64,000 bases of DNA, taken from the NCBI RefSeq assembly GCF_000154465.1, contig NZ_DS499577.1:804013-868012 (forward strand), in the 5' to 3' direction. Below are positions 51,651 to 59,961 of the stretch, one piece after another (position 1 is the stretch's first letter; every line of letters begins with the position of its first letter). The translations under genes and the position numbers were made by a program. The notes beneath the pieces are model-generated. The model saw nothing but the letters and a program-made list of their open reading frames with translations, did no database searches and was not told the DNA's origin. The stretch comes from Alistipes putredinis DSM 17216 (GTDB lineage Bacteria > Bacteroidota > Bacteroidia > Bacteroidales > Rikenellaceae).

Positions 51651-54620
51651 TCAGAACGGCAGCTCCAGGCCGAAGCCGAACCAGCAGCTCCCCTCGCTGG
51701 GCTTGTAGAGCGAGAGCTTTACGGTCGCTGTGGCGGCTGCCGACATACGCAGGATGTTGAGGTCCAGAAGCAGGTCGCCGCCGTACGAGTAAATGTCGCG
51801 CCATGTTTTGCCCCGGCTGCCGAACTCCTGGAACCGAGCGTAGTCGGCCCCGACGTTCAGCCGGATGCGTTTGAAGTAGATCACGCCCGAAATTCCACCT
51901 TCGGGATAACAGAGCGGGAACTGATAATCAACGGAGCCGGCCAGGTAATTATTGCTCGAAATGTCGGACGAGGAGAAGCCCCGGGGCAGCAGCCGGGTCG
52001 ATTTGTAGCCGAGGAATCGCAGACCCGACGGGAAGCGGTAGCCGCCGACGGAGGTTTGGTAGGCCGCCGCTACGGAGAGGGAGTTGTGGCGGAAGAACCC
52101 GGGGGTGTAGATCCGGGCGTAGGCCGATACGAGGTCGCTGAAGTTGCGGTTTTCGGGGTTGAGGTCGTACCCGGCCCAGAGCGTATAACCCCAAGGGGTC
52201 CCGACGTCGCGGTAGGCGGCGCGCACCACGTCCGAGAAGCCGATGCCCAGCGAGAGTTTGTGGAGTCCTTCGCGGTAGCCGAGCGTTTGCAGGTTGGCGA
52301 TGCGTCCCTCTGCGTCGTAACGGATCGCATCCACGTCGGCCACCATTCCGTTCGAATACTCCCAGCCCGCCGAGAGCGAGAGCTGTCGGATATGACGCCC
52401 CCGGTCGAAATAGAGGGGCAGTGTGGCGCCGGCCGCCGCCGACCAATATTTGGCATGAGCCGGGGCCGGTTGGCGCTCGGCCTTGCCGTCGGCACCCCGC
52501 TGGGCGATGCCGTAGGTCATGCGGTCGCCGCCGTAGGTGGCCCGGGCTTCCAGTCGTACGCCGAGGCCGCTATACCGGATCGTACCTTTCAGCACATGGC
52601 CGTCGGACCGGCTCCAGCCCCACGATGCGAAGGCTTCGGTGCTCGACAGCAGATTTTGGGAGAGAACGGTGGCGCCCCACATGAGCCGGGGGTTGAACTC
52701 TTCGATGGTCTTGAACGGGTCGAACGATACGGGGGCCCAGCTGTGCGCCCGGAGCAGGTGCAATCCCTTGCGGTAGCGGCGTGCCGGATATTTGCGGTGC
52801 AGGGAGGCCGAGTCGGCGGGGGTATAGCGTACCGTGTCGAGATTGACCACGTTCCAGCGGCGGCGGGGCGGATTGACCAGATCGACGGGCAGTTGCGACG
52901 GGGCGACCGGAATCGGTTCGATGTTTTCCTGACGGGTGATGCGGTAGCCCTTTCGGTCGTAGGTGGTCGTCCAGACGGCTCCGCTGTCGGCGGGAGCCGG
53001 GGCGAAGCTGCCGTAGGTCGAAGTCGAAAGACGGTATTCGCGCCCTTCGCCGAGGTCGAAGCAGTGGGCTTCATCGCGGCCCGAGGCGATCGAGCCGTAG
53101 TAGAGCTTGCCGTCGGCGGCCCGCAGGTCGCTCAGCGTGATGTAGGCGCCTCGGGTGACAGCCTGCAAGCCCTCGCCGGGTTCGATCCGGCCGATCCACA
53201 TGCCCGAATTGTCGGTGACGAGCGTGTAGAGCCGTTCGGTCGCATTGTCCCAGGCCAGTCCGTGCACTTCGGAGAAGCCCGGCATGGGCCAGGCGGTGCG
53301 CTGCCGCAGTGAATCTTCGGCGACGATCGTGTAGTGTCCGTCGGGCGTATATTCCACCCAGGCCAGGGCGCCGCTTCGCCCGATCGGGGTCGGGTAGAGG
53401 ACATTGCGCAGTTTCGGTGCGTTGCGGGGGCGTTTTTTTCCGGGGGCGAGGACGACGAGCCGGGAATTGACCCGCTCGGGGAAGAGCAGCGAACGCCGGT
53501 ATTCGGTCCACCAGACCCGTTGTCCGTCGGTTGTGGGGCGGCTCGAGACGAGTCCTGTCCAGGTGCGCCGCCTCTCGCGTCCCGTTCGGGAATCGACCGC
53601 AACGAGCCGCGAAGGGCGGTCGAAGTCCGTTTTCAGCGCTACGAGCGTCGTGTCGTTCAGGGACACGGGATGAGTATAGGTGGTGTAGTTTTTCTCCGGC
53701 AGCGGCGTGAGGGTACGGCCCGAATCCGTGACCTTCGGCAGCGAATCCCAGAAACGGTTCAGGTCGGCGAAGGCGTCCCGGAAGAGGATGCCCTCGCCCG
53801 TGCCGTAGAATTTGCGCAAGGCGACGCTGGTGCTGAAGGTCAGCATGTAGGCGTTGCGGACGCCGTAGCGCAGGGTCTTGTCCCAGATTCCGTCCCCATA
53901 GCGGTCGTAGCCGTAGGCGACCATCTGATAGCCCATTTGGTAGTGGTCGGGAACGAAATCGCGGAAGGAGCCGCAGAACCACTTGTCGCAGTTGCGCCTG
54001 CGGAGCACCTCGTAACCCAGGGCACGATATTCGATGGTGAAGCGCGGCTGGCGGCCCCGGCCGTAGGAGGACATCTCGGTTTCGTTCATCACCGCATCGC
54101 CTTCGAGCGCCCAGAGGGGCATGAAAAGCAGTCCGACGGTCGATCCTTGCTGCCCGATCAGGTAACTCAGGATGCGGATCAACCCCCGGTTGAGGTTGTT
54201 GTACTGAACGGCGTGGCGGTATTCGTGGGCTACGAGCTGCTTGACCCAGGGCATCGAGTAGCTATCGACGGAGGGCGTGGTGAGAAATTCGATGCGTTTG
54301 GGCATCCACATCACCAGACCGTTGGACTGGAAATTTTCGGTATGCAGCACGAAAGGGATTTTCAGCGGCGGGTGGCTGAAACCGTGTGTAATCGTGGGGC
54401 GTACCGCCTGGATATAATACAGGGTTCGGTGCGCCAGCGCCGATGCCGTGTCGGGAAAGACGACCCGTACGTCCTCGGTGCGCAGGTGTTTCCAGCGCAG
54501 CGCAGCCGCATCCGCACCCCACGAATAGTATTGGGCGCGAACGGATTTTCCTCCGATGAAGAGGAATCCCAGCAGGAACAGAATCGCTGCGAAACGGCGC
54601 ATGGGAGCAGGCCGGGTCAT
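51651..54620 (-). CDS. Outer-membrane protein with HExxH metallopeptidase-like domain, beta-propeller and C-terminal beta-barrel
   Basis: 989 residues. The start at 54620 (ATGA overlap with the SUI1 gene) is chosen; the ATG six codons later is also possible. Signal peptide to about residue 30 ('FLLGFLFIGGKSVRAQ'). 'LVAHEYRHAVQYNN' (His132, Glu133, His136) followed by 'LWALEGDAV' (Glu173) is a gluzincin-like zinc site. Residues about 330-640 have repeated beta-propeller-like strands ('GALAWVEYTPDGHYTIVAED'-type). The last 280 residues are amphipathic, with Tyr/Gly-rich strands ending in Phe, as in outer-membrane barrels. It is probably a surface-linked protease or folding factor; the function is unknown. 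Confidence 0.65.
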   Translation of the reverse strand: MTRPAPMRRFAAILFLLGFLFIGGKSVRAQYYSWGADAAALRWKHLRTEDVRVVFPDTASALAHRTLYYIQAVRPTITHGFSHPPLKIPFVLHTENFQSNGLVMWMPKRIEFLTTPSVDSYSMPWVKQLVAHEYRHAVQYNNLNRGLIRILSYLIGQQGSTVGLLFMPLWALEGDAVMNETEMSSYGRGRQPRFTIEYRALGYEVLRRRNCDKWFCGSFRDFVPDHYQMGYQMVAYGYDRYGDGIWDKTLRYGVRNAYMLTFSTSVALRKFYGTGEGILFRDAFADLNRFWDSLPKVTDSGRTLTPLPEKNYTTYTHPVSLNDTTLVALKTDFDRPSRLVAVDSRTGRERRRTWTGLVSSRPTTDGQRVWWTEYRRSLLFPERVNSRLVVLAPGKKRPRNAPKLRNVLYPTPIGRSGALAWVEYTPDGHYTIVAEDSLRQRTAWPMPGFSEVHGLAWDNATERLYTLVTDNSGMWIGRIEPGEGLQAVTRGAYITLSDLRAADGKLYYGSIASGRDEAHCFDLGEGREYRLSTSTYGSFAPAPADSGAVWTTTYDRKGYRITRQENIEPIPVAPSQLPVDLVNPPRRRWNVVNLDTVRYTPADSASLHRKYPARRYRKGLHLLRAHSWAPVSFDPFKTIEEFNPRLMWGATVLSQNLLSSTEAFASWGWSRSDGHVLKGTIRYSGLGVRLEARATYGGDRMTYGIAQRGADGKAERQPAPAHAKYWSAAAGATLPLYFDRGRHIRQLSLSAGWEYSNGMVADVDAIRYDAEGRIANLQTLGYREGLHKLSLGIGFSDVVRAAYRDVGTPWGYTLWAGYDLNPENRNFSDLVSAYARIYTPGFFRHNSLSVAAAYQTSVGGYRFPSGLRFLGYKSTRLLPRGFSSSDISSNNYLAGSVDYQFPLCYPEGGISGVIYFKRIRLNVGADYARFQEFGSRGKTWRDIYSYGGDLLLDLNILRMSAAATATVKLSLYKPSEGSCWFGFGLELPF

Positions 54621-54961
54621 CCGCCGGCCTTTTTGCATTTGTAACCCGCTTTGGCGAGGATTTCGACCACCCGGTCGCGGTGGTCGCCCTGGATGATGAT
54701 TTCGCCGTCCTTGGCTGCCCCGCCCACGCCGCAGCGGGTTTTGAGCAGGCGGGCCAGTTCCCCCAGGTCGGCATCCGAGCCGACGAAACCTTTGACGAGC
54801 GTGACGGTCTTGCCGCCCCGCTGCTTGCGGTCGAGCCAGACGCGCAGGTCCTGTCGTTCGGGGGCGAGGGTTTCGATCTGCGGAGCCTCCTCGGTGTCGT
54901 ATTTGAAATTCGGGTTGGTCGAATAGACCATTCCCAATCTCGCTTTCCAGTCGTTCGTCAT
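54617..54961 (-). CDS. SUI1/eIF1-domain translation initiation factor-like protein
   Basis: 114 residues from the ATG at 54961; an 18-codon longer frame starts upstream and is not needed. SUI1 features: 'LRVWLDRKQRGGKTVTLVKGF', 'LGELARLLKTRCGVGGAAKDGEIIIQGDHRD', and 'KAGYKCKKAGG' at the C-terminus. Bacterial SUI1 proteins (YciH-type) resemble eIF1 and affect initiation fidelity. The stop overlaps the next gene by four bases. The pairing with an outer-membrane protein gene looks incidental. Confidence 0.85.
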   Translation of the reverse strand: MTNDWKARLGMVYSTNPNFKYDTEEAPQIETLAPERQDLRVWLDRKQRGGKTVTLVKGFVGSDADLGELARLLKTRCGVGGAAKDGEIIIQGDHRDRVVEILAKAGYKCKKAGG

Positions 54962-55027
54962 GTGTGAAATATGCGGTCGTTGTTCTTTTTGCCGGAAAAG
55001 CTGGCACTTTTGCAACGAAATATTTTT

Positions 55028-55070
55028 GCAAATATAGTGTAAGCCGGGGGCTGCGCCAAATTTATTTGAG
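55028..55070 (-). repeat. Promoter-bearing repeat, single unit upstream of the SUI1 gene
   Basis: GCAAATATAGTGTAAGCCGG followed by GGGCTGCGCCAAATTTATTTGAG. It matches the unit at 22495-22537 in about 36 of 40 positions. Bases 55071-55222 hold nothing recognised. Confidence 0.75.
55029..55060 (-). promoter_or_regulatory. Promoter of SUI1-outer membrane operon (repeat-borne)
   Basis: Minus strand TTTG, 20 bases, TATATTTG, full consensus, inside the repeat unit. Confidence 0.75.
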
Positions 55071-55222
55071 TCAGGACGGGCGCCGTTTGTTTTAGGTGTC
55101 GCCGTATCGATCGTCCGGAATGTCGGGGTGATTGGGTGGGCGCAGAAAAAACTCTTTCAATCATATTTCGGCGACTGTTAAGGAGTTTGCGCTTATTGCC
55201 GCCGGTGCACGGATAAAATGAA

Positions 55223-55253
55223 AAAACCGTCTATCTTGTTGATACACGGTTTT
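55223..55253 (-). terminator. Terminator after tRNA-Val
   Basis: AAAACCGT and ACGGTTTT arms, with an inner TATC/GATA pair, 34 bases after the tRNA. T-rich on the minus strand. Confidence 0.8.
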
Positions 55254-55287
55254 CAATTTTTCAGGTAGCTCCGTTTGCAGAACTTGG

Positions 55288-55362
55288 TGGGAGCTGAGGG
55301 ATTCGAACCCCCGACCCTCTGCTTGTAAGGCAGACGCTCTGAACCAGCTGAGCTAAGCTCCC
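55288..55362 (-). tRNA. tRNA-Val (anticodon TAC)
   Basis: 75 bases. Acceptor GGGAGCT/AGCTCCC, anticodon stem TCTGC/GCAGA, loop CTTACAA giving TAC, T loop TTCGAAT, discriminator A. CCA not encoded as such (A CC follows). Confidence 0.94.
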
Positions 55363-55385
55363 GAAAGGCAAGAAGCCTTCTTAAG

Positions 55386-55459
55386 CGCCTGAACAAGGAC
55401 TTGAACCTAGGACCCCATGATTAACAGTCATGTGCTCTAACCAACTGAGCTATTCAGGC
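55386..55459 (-). tRNA. tRNA-Asn (anticodon GTT)
   Basis: 74 bases. Acceptor GCCTGAA/TTCAGGC, anticodon stem CATGA/TCATG, loop CTGTTAA giving GTT, T loop TTCAAGT, discriminator G. First gene of a two-tRNA transcript with tRNA-Val. Confidence 0.94.
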
Positions 55460-55497
55460 TTTTTCGAAAACCCGGGTTTACCCCTGTTTTCGGAGTG

Positions 55498-55527
55498 CAA
55501 ATATATAGCATTTTTTTATTCCTGCAA
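55498..55527 (-). promoter_or_regulatory. Promoter of tRNA-Asn/tRNA-Val
   Basis: Minus strand TTTG, 18 bases, TATATTTG, 39 bases upstream of tRNA-Asn. Confidence 0.68.
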
Positions 55528-55589
55528 AATTTGTCCCGTTTTTTTTGCAAAAACCTCGTATCTTTACGAAGAATTAATCGTATTACGAG

Positions 55590-56669
55590 ATGTTTCGAAA
55601 AACCTACCAACTGACTTTTGTGCTGATTTTGAACGCTTTGTCGTGCCTGGCCCAATCCGGGCTGGTATTCGACCGGCCCGCGTGGGATTTCGGCACCATC
55701 CGCGAAACCGACGGCCCGGTTACGCATCGTTTCGTCTGCCGCAACGAAGGGGAACACCCCGAAGTGATCCTCCAGGTCACTACGACCTGCGGTTGCACCA
55801 CACCCCGATATACGCGTAAACCGATTCTCCCGGGCGAGGAGGCTGAAATCACGGTAACTTACGATCCTGCCAACCGCCCCGGCAACTTTTCGCGGAAATT
55901 GGCCGTCTTTACGGCCGACCGCCGCATCGCCGCCAAACTGCGCATTACGGGTTCCGTCATCGGTCGTCCGAAGACCCCCGAAGAGCTCTATCCCATCGAC
56001 TGCGGCGACGGACTGCGACTCGAAGACAATTTTCACGCTTTCACCTATATTTATAACGGCCGAACTTCGGTCGCTACCATCGGATATGCCAACCTTTCGG
56101 ACAAACCCCTGACTTTGGAGCTGCGTCCCGAAGAGGCGAGCGGACTTCTTCAGGCGGACTATCCCCGCCGGATCGCTCCGAACGAACGAGGAGTCCTTAC
56201 CTTCAGCTACGACCTGCCGGCGGACAATCCCCGTTACGGCACGTTGAAAGAGTTGCTCACGGTTTGTATCGACGGTCGTCCTACACGGACCGACATCTTT
56301 CTGCACGGCTTTGCCGTGGACGATCCCCGCCGGGTGGAACAAGAAAACGCCCCAAAGTGGCAAGTGAACAAAAATATTATTAATTTTGGCCCCGTGAAAC
56401 GGACAGGAGCTCCGGCAGAGCGATCTCTGACACTTGGTAATTACGGCAAATCGACCCTGATAATCCGGGCCGTAGAAACTCCGAAAGGTGTCGGATGTTC
56501 GCTTCGCGGCGGAGAGCGGATCGAACCCGGCCAGGCGTGCGAAATCGTGGTGACATTCGATGCGTCGCGGCGGGATTACGGTCTTTGGTCGGAGCGATTG
56601 ATACTTATCGCCAACGACCCCGCGCGTCCGATGCAGAGCATCCGCCTGATGGCCGCTGTCGAAGAGTAA
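55590..56669 (+). CDS. DUF1573 secreted protein
   Basis: 359 residues. Signal peptide ending in 'LSCLAQS' (type I cleavage likely, although a Cys lies in the h-region). Residues 25-115 show the DUF1573 pattern 'FDRPAWDFGTI...H.F...NEG...VTTTCGCTTP....ILPGEEAEITVTYDP', an Ig-like fold common in Bacteroidota envelope proteins. A second similar module sits at residues 260-355 ('INFGPVKRTG', 'ITFDASRRDYG'-like). The adjacent NfnAB genes are on the same strand 147 bases later, but no functional link is visible. Confidence 0.82.
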   Translation: MFRKTYQLTFVLILNALSCLAQSGLVFDRPAWDFGTIRETDGPVTHRFVCRNEGEHPEVILQVTTTCGCTTPRYTRKPILPGEEAEITVTYDPANRPGNFSRKLAVFTADRRIAAKLRITGSVIGRPKTPEELYPIDCGDGLRLEDNFHAFTYIYNGRTSVATIGYANLSDKPLTLELRPEEASGLLQADYPRRIAPNERGVLTFSYDLPADNPRYGTLKELLTVCIDGRPTRTDIFLHGFAVDDPRRVEQENAPKWQVNKNIINFGPVKRTGAPAERSLTLGNYGKSTLIIRAVETPKGVGCSLRGGERIEPGQACEIVVTFDASRRDYGLWSERLILIANDPARPMQSIRLMAAVEE

Positions 56670-56816
56670 GGTACGAAGAGACCCGGCCGAAACAGGAGGC
56701 CGGACGGAAAAAGACGGGAACTCCGACATTTTCCGGCAGACAGGCGCGGTACCGACCTGTACGGACGGAGCCGAGCGGAGAGAACGGAAACAAATAGAAC
56801 CTTTTATAAAAAAGTA

Positions 56817-57701
56817 ATGTACACAATCCTTGAAAAAAGAGTGCTCGCGGAGAACATTTATTTGATGCGCATTCATGCGCCCCGCGTAGCACGAGCGGCA
56901 AAACCCGGACAGTTCATCATCGTTCGCATCGACGAATTCGGCGAACGAGTACCCCTGACCATCTCCGATTACGACGCCGAGCAAGGCTCGGTAACGATCG
57001 TCACGCAGGCTATCGGAGCCTCGACCCGCAAGCTCTGCGCCCTGGAGCAGGGCGATGCGCTGGCCGATTTCGTCGGTCCGCTGGGGCACCCCTCGGAGTT
57101 CATTCACGAAGATCTCGACACCCTGCGCAAGAAACGCTTCCTGTTTGTAGCGGGCGGCGTGGGTACGGCTCCGGTCTATCCGCAGGTAAAATGGCTTCAC
57201 GAACACGGGGTGAAAGCGGATGTCATCATCGGTGCCAAGACCAAGTCGATGCTGATCTATACCGAGGAGATGGCCCGTGTAGCGGACAATCTCTACATCG
57301 CTACCGACGACGGCAGCGAAGGCTTCAAAGGTATGGTAACGGCCCTGATCAAAGACCTGATCGACAACCGGGGCAAGCAGTACGACGTCTGCGTGGCCAT
57401 CGGTCCGATGATTATGATGAAGTTCGTGACGCTCACGACCAAGGAGTACTCCCTGCCGACGGTCGTATCGCTCAATACGCTGATGGTCGATGGTACGGGC
57501 ATGTGCGGCGCCTGCCGCGTCACGGTGGGCGGCAAGACCGTCTTCACCTGTGTCGATGGCCCCGAATTCGACGGGTTCCAGGTCGATTTCGACGAAGCGA
57601 TGCGCCGTCAGGGTATGTACCGCACGCAGGAAGAGCGTGCCCGCGCCATCGAGCAGGAGCGCGAGAACGGTCACAAATGCCGTGTCGGGCTCGACAAATA
57701 A
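56817..57701 (+). CDS. Ferredoxin-NADP reductase-type subunit (NfnA/SudB, sulfide dehydrogenase-like)
   Basis: 294 residues. Flavin-binding N-terminus ('KPGQFIIVRIDEFGERVPLTISD'), NAD(P)-binding 'FVAGGVGTAPVYPQV' (residues 109-123), and a [2Fe-2S] site with Cys230 and Cys233 in 'GTGMCGACRVT', plus Cys245. The length and order match the small subunit of NADH-dependent ferredoxin:NADP oxidoreductase or glutamate synthase-like enzymes. It pairs with the following NfnB/GltA-type gene. The substrate set (ferredoxin, NADH, NADPH) is inferred from the family. Confidence 0.87.
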   Translation: MYTILEKRVLAENIYLMRIHAPRVARAAKPGQFIIVRIDEFGERVPLTISDYDAEQGSVTIVTQAIGASTRKLCALEQGDALADFVGPLGHPSEFIHEDLDTLRKKRFLFVAGGVGTAPVYPQVKWLHEHGVKADVIIGAKTKSMLIYTEEMARVADNLYIATDDGSEGFKGMVTALIKDLIDNRGKQYDVCVAIGPMIMMKFVTLTTKEYSLPTVVSLNTLMVDGTGMCGACRVTVGGKTVFTCVDGPEFDGFQVDFDEAMRRQGMYRTQEERARAIEQERENGHKCRVGLDK

Positions 57702-57804
57702 CTACCGATCCACACACAACCGGACGTTTCCGGCAGACGAGTATGGAGCGATGCTCTGCGTCCGAATGCCGAAGGCGTCCACAGAACAATGAAAGCAAAC
57801 AACT

Positions 57805-59199
57805 ATGGCAAATAAAATTCCGCGCGTTCCCGTGCGCGAACAAGATCCGAAAGTCCGGGCCACCAACTTCGAGGAGGTGTGCTACGGTTATAATGTCGAG
57901 GAAGCCACGCTCGAAGCGTCCCGCTGCCTGAATTGCAAGAATCCCCGCTGCGTGGCGGCGTGTCCGGTGAATATCCGTATTCCGGATTTCATCCATCAGG
58001 TCGTGGAGGGTAATTTCGCTGCGGCTGCCGCCGTTATCTCCGAGGACAGCTCGCTGCCGAGCGTTTGCGGCCGCGTCTGCCCGCAGGAGAGCCAGTGCGA
58101 AGGCTCCTGCGTTTTGGGAGTCAAGGGCGAGCCGGTGGCTATCGGCAAGCTGGAGCGCTTCGTCGGCGACTGGAAAATCGAGAATGCCGACAAGATGCCC
58201 GCTCCCGACATCAAGCGCAACGGACACAAGGTAGCGGTCATCGGCAGCGGTCCTTCGGGACTGGCCTGCGCGAGCGACCTGGCCCGCATGGGGTATGAAG
58301 TGAAGATTTTCGAAGCGCTGCACAAGGTCGGCGGCGTATTGGTGTACGGTATTCCCGAATTCCGTCTTCCCAAGGAGAAGATCGTAGCCAGGGAGGTCGA
58401 GGCCGTGAAGAAGCTGGGTGTAGAGATCGAAACCGACGTGATCGTCGGCCGCACCGTGACCATCGACGAACTGATGAACGAAGAGGGTTACGAGGCCGTC
58501 TTCATCGGTTCGGGTGCCGGCCTGCCCCGTTTCATGGGCATCCCGGGCGAAAACCTGAACGGCGTGGTTTCGGCCAACGAGTTCCTCACGCGTACCAACC
58601 TGATGAAGGCTTACGATACGCATTACGATACACCGATCTATGTCGGTCAGCGCGTAGTGGTGGTCGGCGGCGGTAACGTGGCGATGGATGCCGTACGTAC
58701 GGCTAAGCGCCTGGGGGCCGAAGCGACCATCGTATATCGCCGCAGCGAGAAGGAGCTGCCCGCCCGCGTGGAGGAGGTCCACCACGCCAAGGAGGAGGGG
58801 ATCGAATTCCGCATGCTGACCAATCCGACTTCGATCATCGGCGACGAGAAGGGCTGGGTCGTAGGTATCAGTTGCGTCGAGATGGAGTTGGGCGAGCCCG
58901 ACGAAAGCGGACGCCGCTCTCCGATCGAAAAGGCCGGTTCGGATTTCGAAATTCCGTGCGACGTGGTGATTATGGCGCTCGGCACTTCGCCGAACCCGCT
59001 GCTCAAGATGACCACCGAAGGGTTGGAAACCAACCGCAAGGGGTGTCTGGTGGCCGATGAAAAGGGTGCGACTACCCGTGAAGGGATCTTCGCCGGCGGC
59101 GATGCCGTAACCGGAGCCGCGACGGTCATCCTGGCCATGGGCGCCGGCCGTAAAGCCGCCAAGTCCATCGACGAATACATCCGTCAAAAAAAGCATTAA
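57805..59199 (+). CDS. gltA: NfnB/glutamate synthase small-subunit type oxidoreductase
   Basis: 464 residues. N-terminal iron-sulfur segment with 'CLNCKNPRCVAACPV' (Cys41, 44, 49, 53) and a second group in 'CGRVCPQESQCEGSC'. FAD-binding 'VIGSGPSGLACASDLARMG' and the NADPH-binding 'VVVVGGGNVAMDAVRTAKRLG' follow. It is annotated in many genomes as NADPH-dependent glutamate synthase, GltA-type, and in clostridia forms the large subunit of electron-bifurcating Nfn. No GltB partner is in the window, which favours the Nfn role. Confidence 0.9.
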   Translation: MANKIPRVPVREQDPKVRATNFEEVCYGYNVEEATLEASRCLNCKNPRCVAACPVNIRIPDFIHQVVEGNFAAAAAVISEDSSLPSVCGRVCPQESQCEGSCVLGVKGEPVAIGKLERFVGDWKIENADKMPAPDIKRNGHKVAVIGSGPSGLACASDLARMGYEVKIFEALHKVGGVLVYGIPEFRLPKEKIVAREVEAVKKLGVEIETDVIVGRTVTIDELMNEEGYEAVFIGSGAGLPRFMGIPGENLNGVVSANEFLTRTNLMKAYDTHYDTPIYVGQRVVVVGGGNVAMDAVRTAKRLGAEATIVYRRSEKELPARVEEVHHAKEEGIEFRMLTNPTSIIGDEKGWVVGISCVEMELGEPDESGRRSPIEKAGSDFEIPCDVVIMALGTSPNPLLKMTTEGLETNRKGCLVADEKGATTREGIFAGGDAVTGAATVILAMGAGRKAAKSIDEYIRQKKH

Positions 59200-59212
59200 A
59201 CGCTTGCAAGAT

Positions 59213-59779
59213 ATGAGGAAATTTTGTTTCGCCGCATTCGCTGCTGTGCTCATCGGGACGACGGCTTGTACACCCAAAGCTCCGGAGCAATTCACGGGTA
59301 AGATCGTCGATGGAACGATGAATACCGTCACGGTAGAGTCCCCGGCCGACGGAAGAAGGGTGACTTTCACCACGGAGGATGCCGATATGCAGGAGGCTTA
59401 CGGCCTGCTGCTGGGCAATACGGCGACCGTTACCTACCGGGGGAAGCTCGGCGAGACGACTCCGGCTTTGAAGGTGGTGACCGATCCCGCCTATGTTACG
59501 GCCATCGGCCGCTGGGTGGAGCCCAATCCGATCGACCCCGAGCAGGAACAAGGCATTGAAATTCGAGTAAACGGCGTCGCCGCTTCGATCAATATGCTGA
59601 CTCTGCGCTACGAAGCTTGGGAATTGGCGCCCGAAGGAGATCGAATTATCTTGAGCGGCGTATCGGAAGGAAGCGGCGGGCCGTATCCTTTCGAGCAAAC
59701 GGCTGAAATTATCGAGATGGACGGCAAGCCGGCCCTCAAGATCGATGCGGTCGTTCTGACCAAAAAAGATCTGATCTAA
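59213..59779 (+). CDS. Lipocalin-like lipoprotein
   Basis: 188 residues from the ATG at 59213 (a TTG start three codons earlier is possible). Lipobox GTTAC (Cys19). After a beta-strand region, 'RWVEPNPIDPEQEQGIEI' and 'RIILSGVSEGSG' match the lipocalin-like domain of Bacteroidota lipoproteins. It follows the NfnB gene by 13 bases, probably on the same transcript, though the functional link is unclear. A strong terminator ends the unit. Confidence 0.78.
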   Translation: MRKFCFAAFAAVLIGTTACTPKAPEQFTGKIVDGTMNTVTVESPADGRRVTFTTEDADMQEAYGLLLGNTATVTYRGKLGETTPALKVVTDPAYVTAIGRWVEPNPIDPEQEQGIEIRVNGVAASINMLTLRYEAWELAPEGDRIILSGVSEGSGGPYPFEQTAEIIEMDGKPALKIDAVVLTKKDLI

Positions 59780-59813
59780 ATTGGATGCCGTTTCATATAC
59801 GGCTTGGTTCGAT

Positions 59814-59848
59814 AAAAAAACTCACGCTTGAAAAGCGTGAGTTTTTTT
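59814..59848. terminator. Bidirectional terminator
   Basis: AAAAAAACTCACGCTT and AAGCGTGAGTTTTTTT around a three-base loop, between the lipoprotein (+) and the heptosyltransferase-like gene (-). Confidence 0.93.
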
Positions 59849-59961
59849 ATCGGGTGCCGGAAATCGGGATTCGGAACCAAACAACGGAACTTCGTCGGGA
59901 AGGAGTGCGGAAACAGGTAAAAAATGGGAGCAAAGGGAATCGACGAAACGATAAGCCGAAA

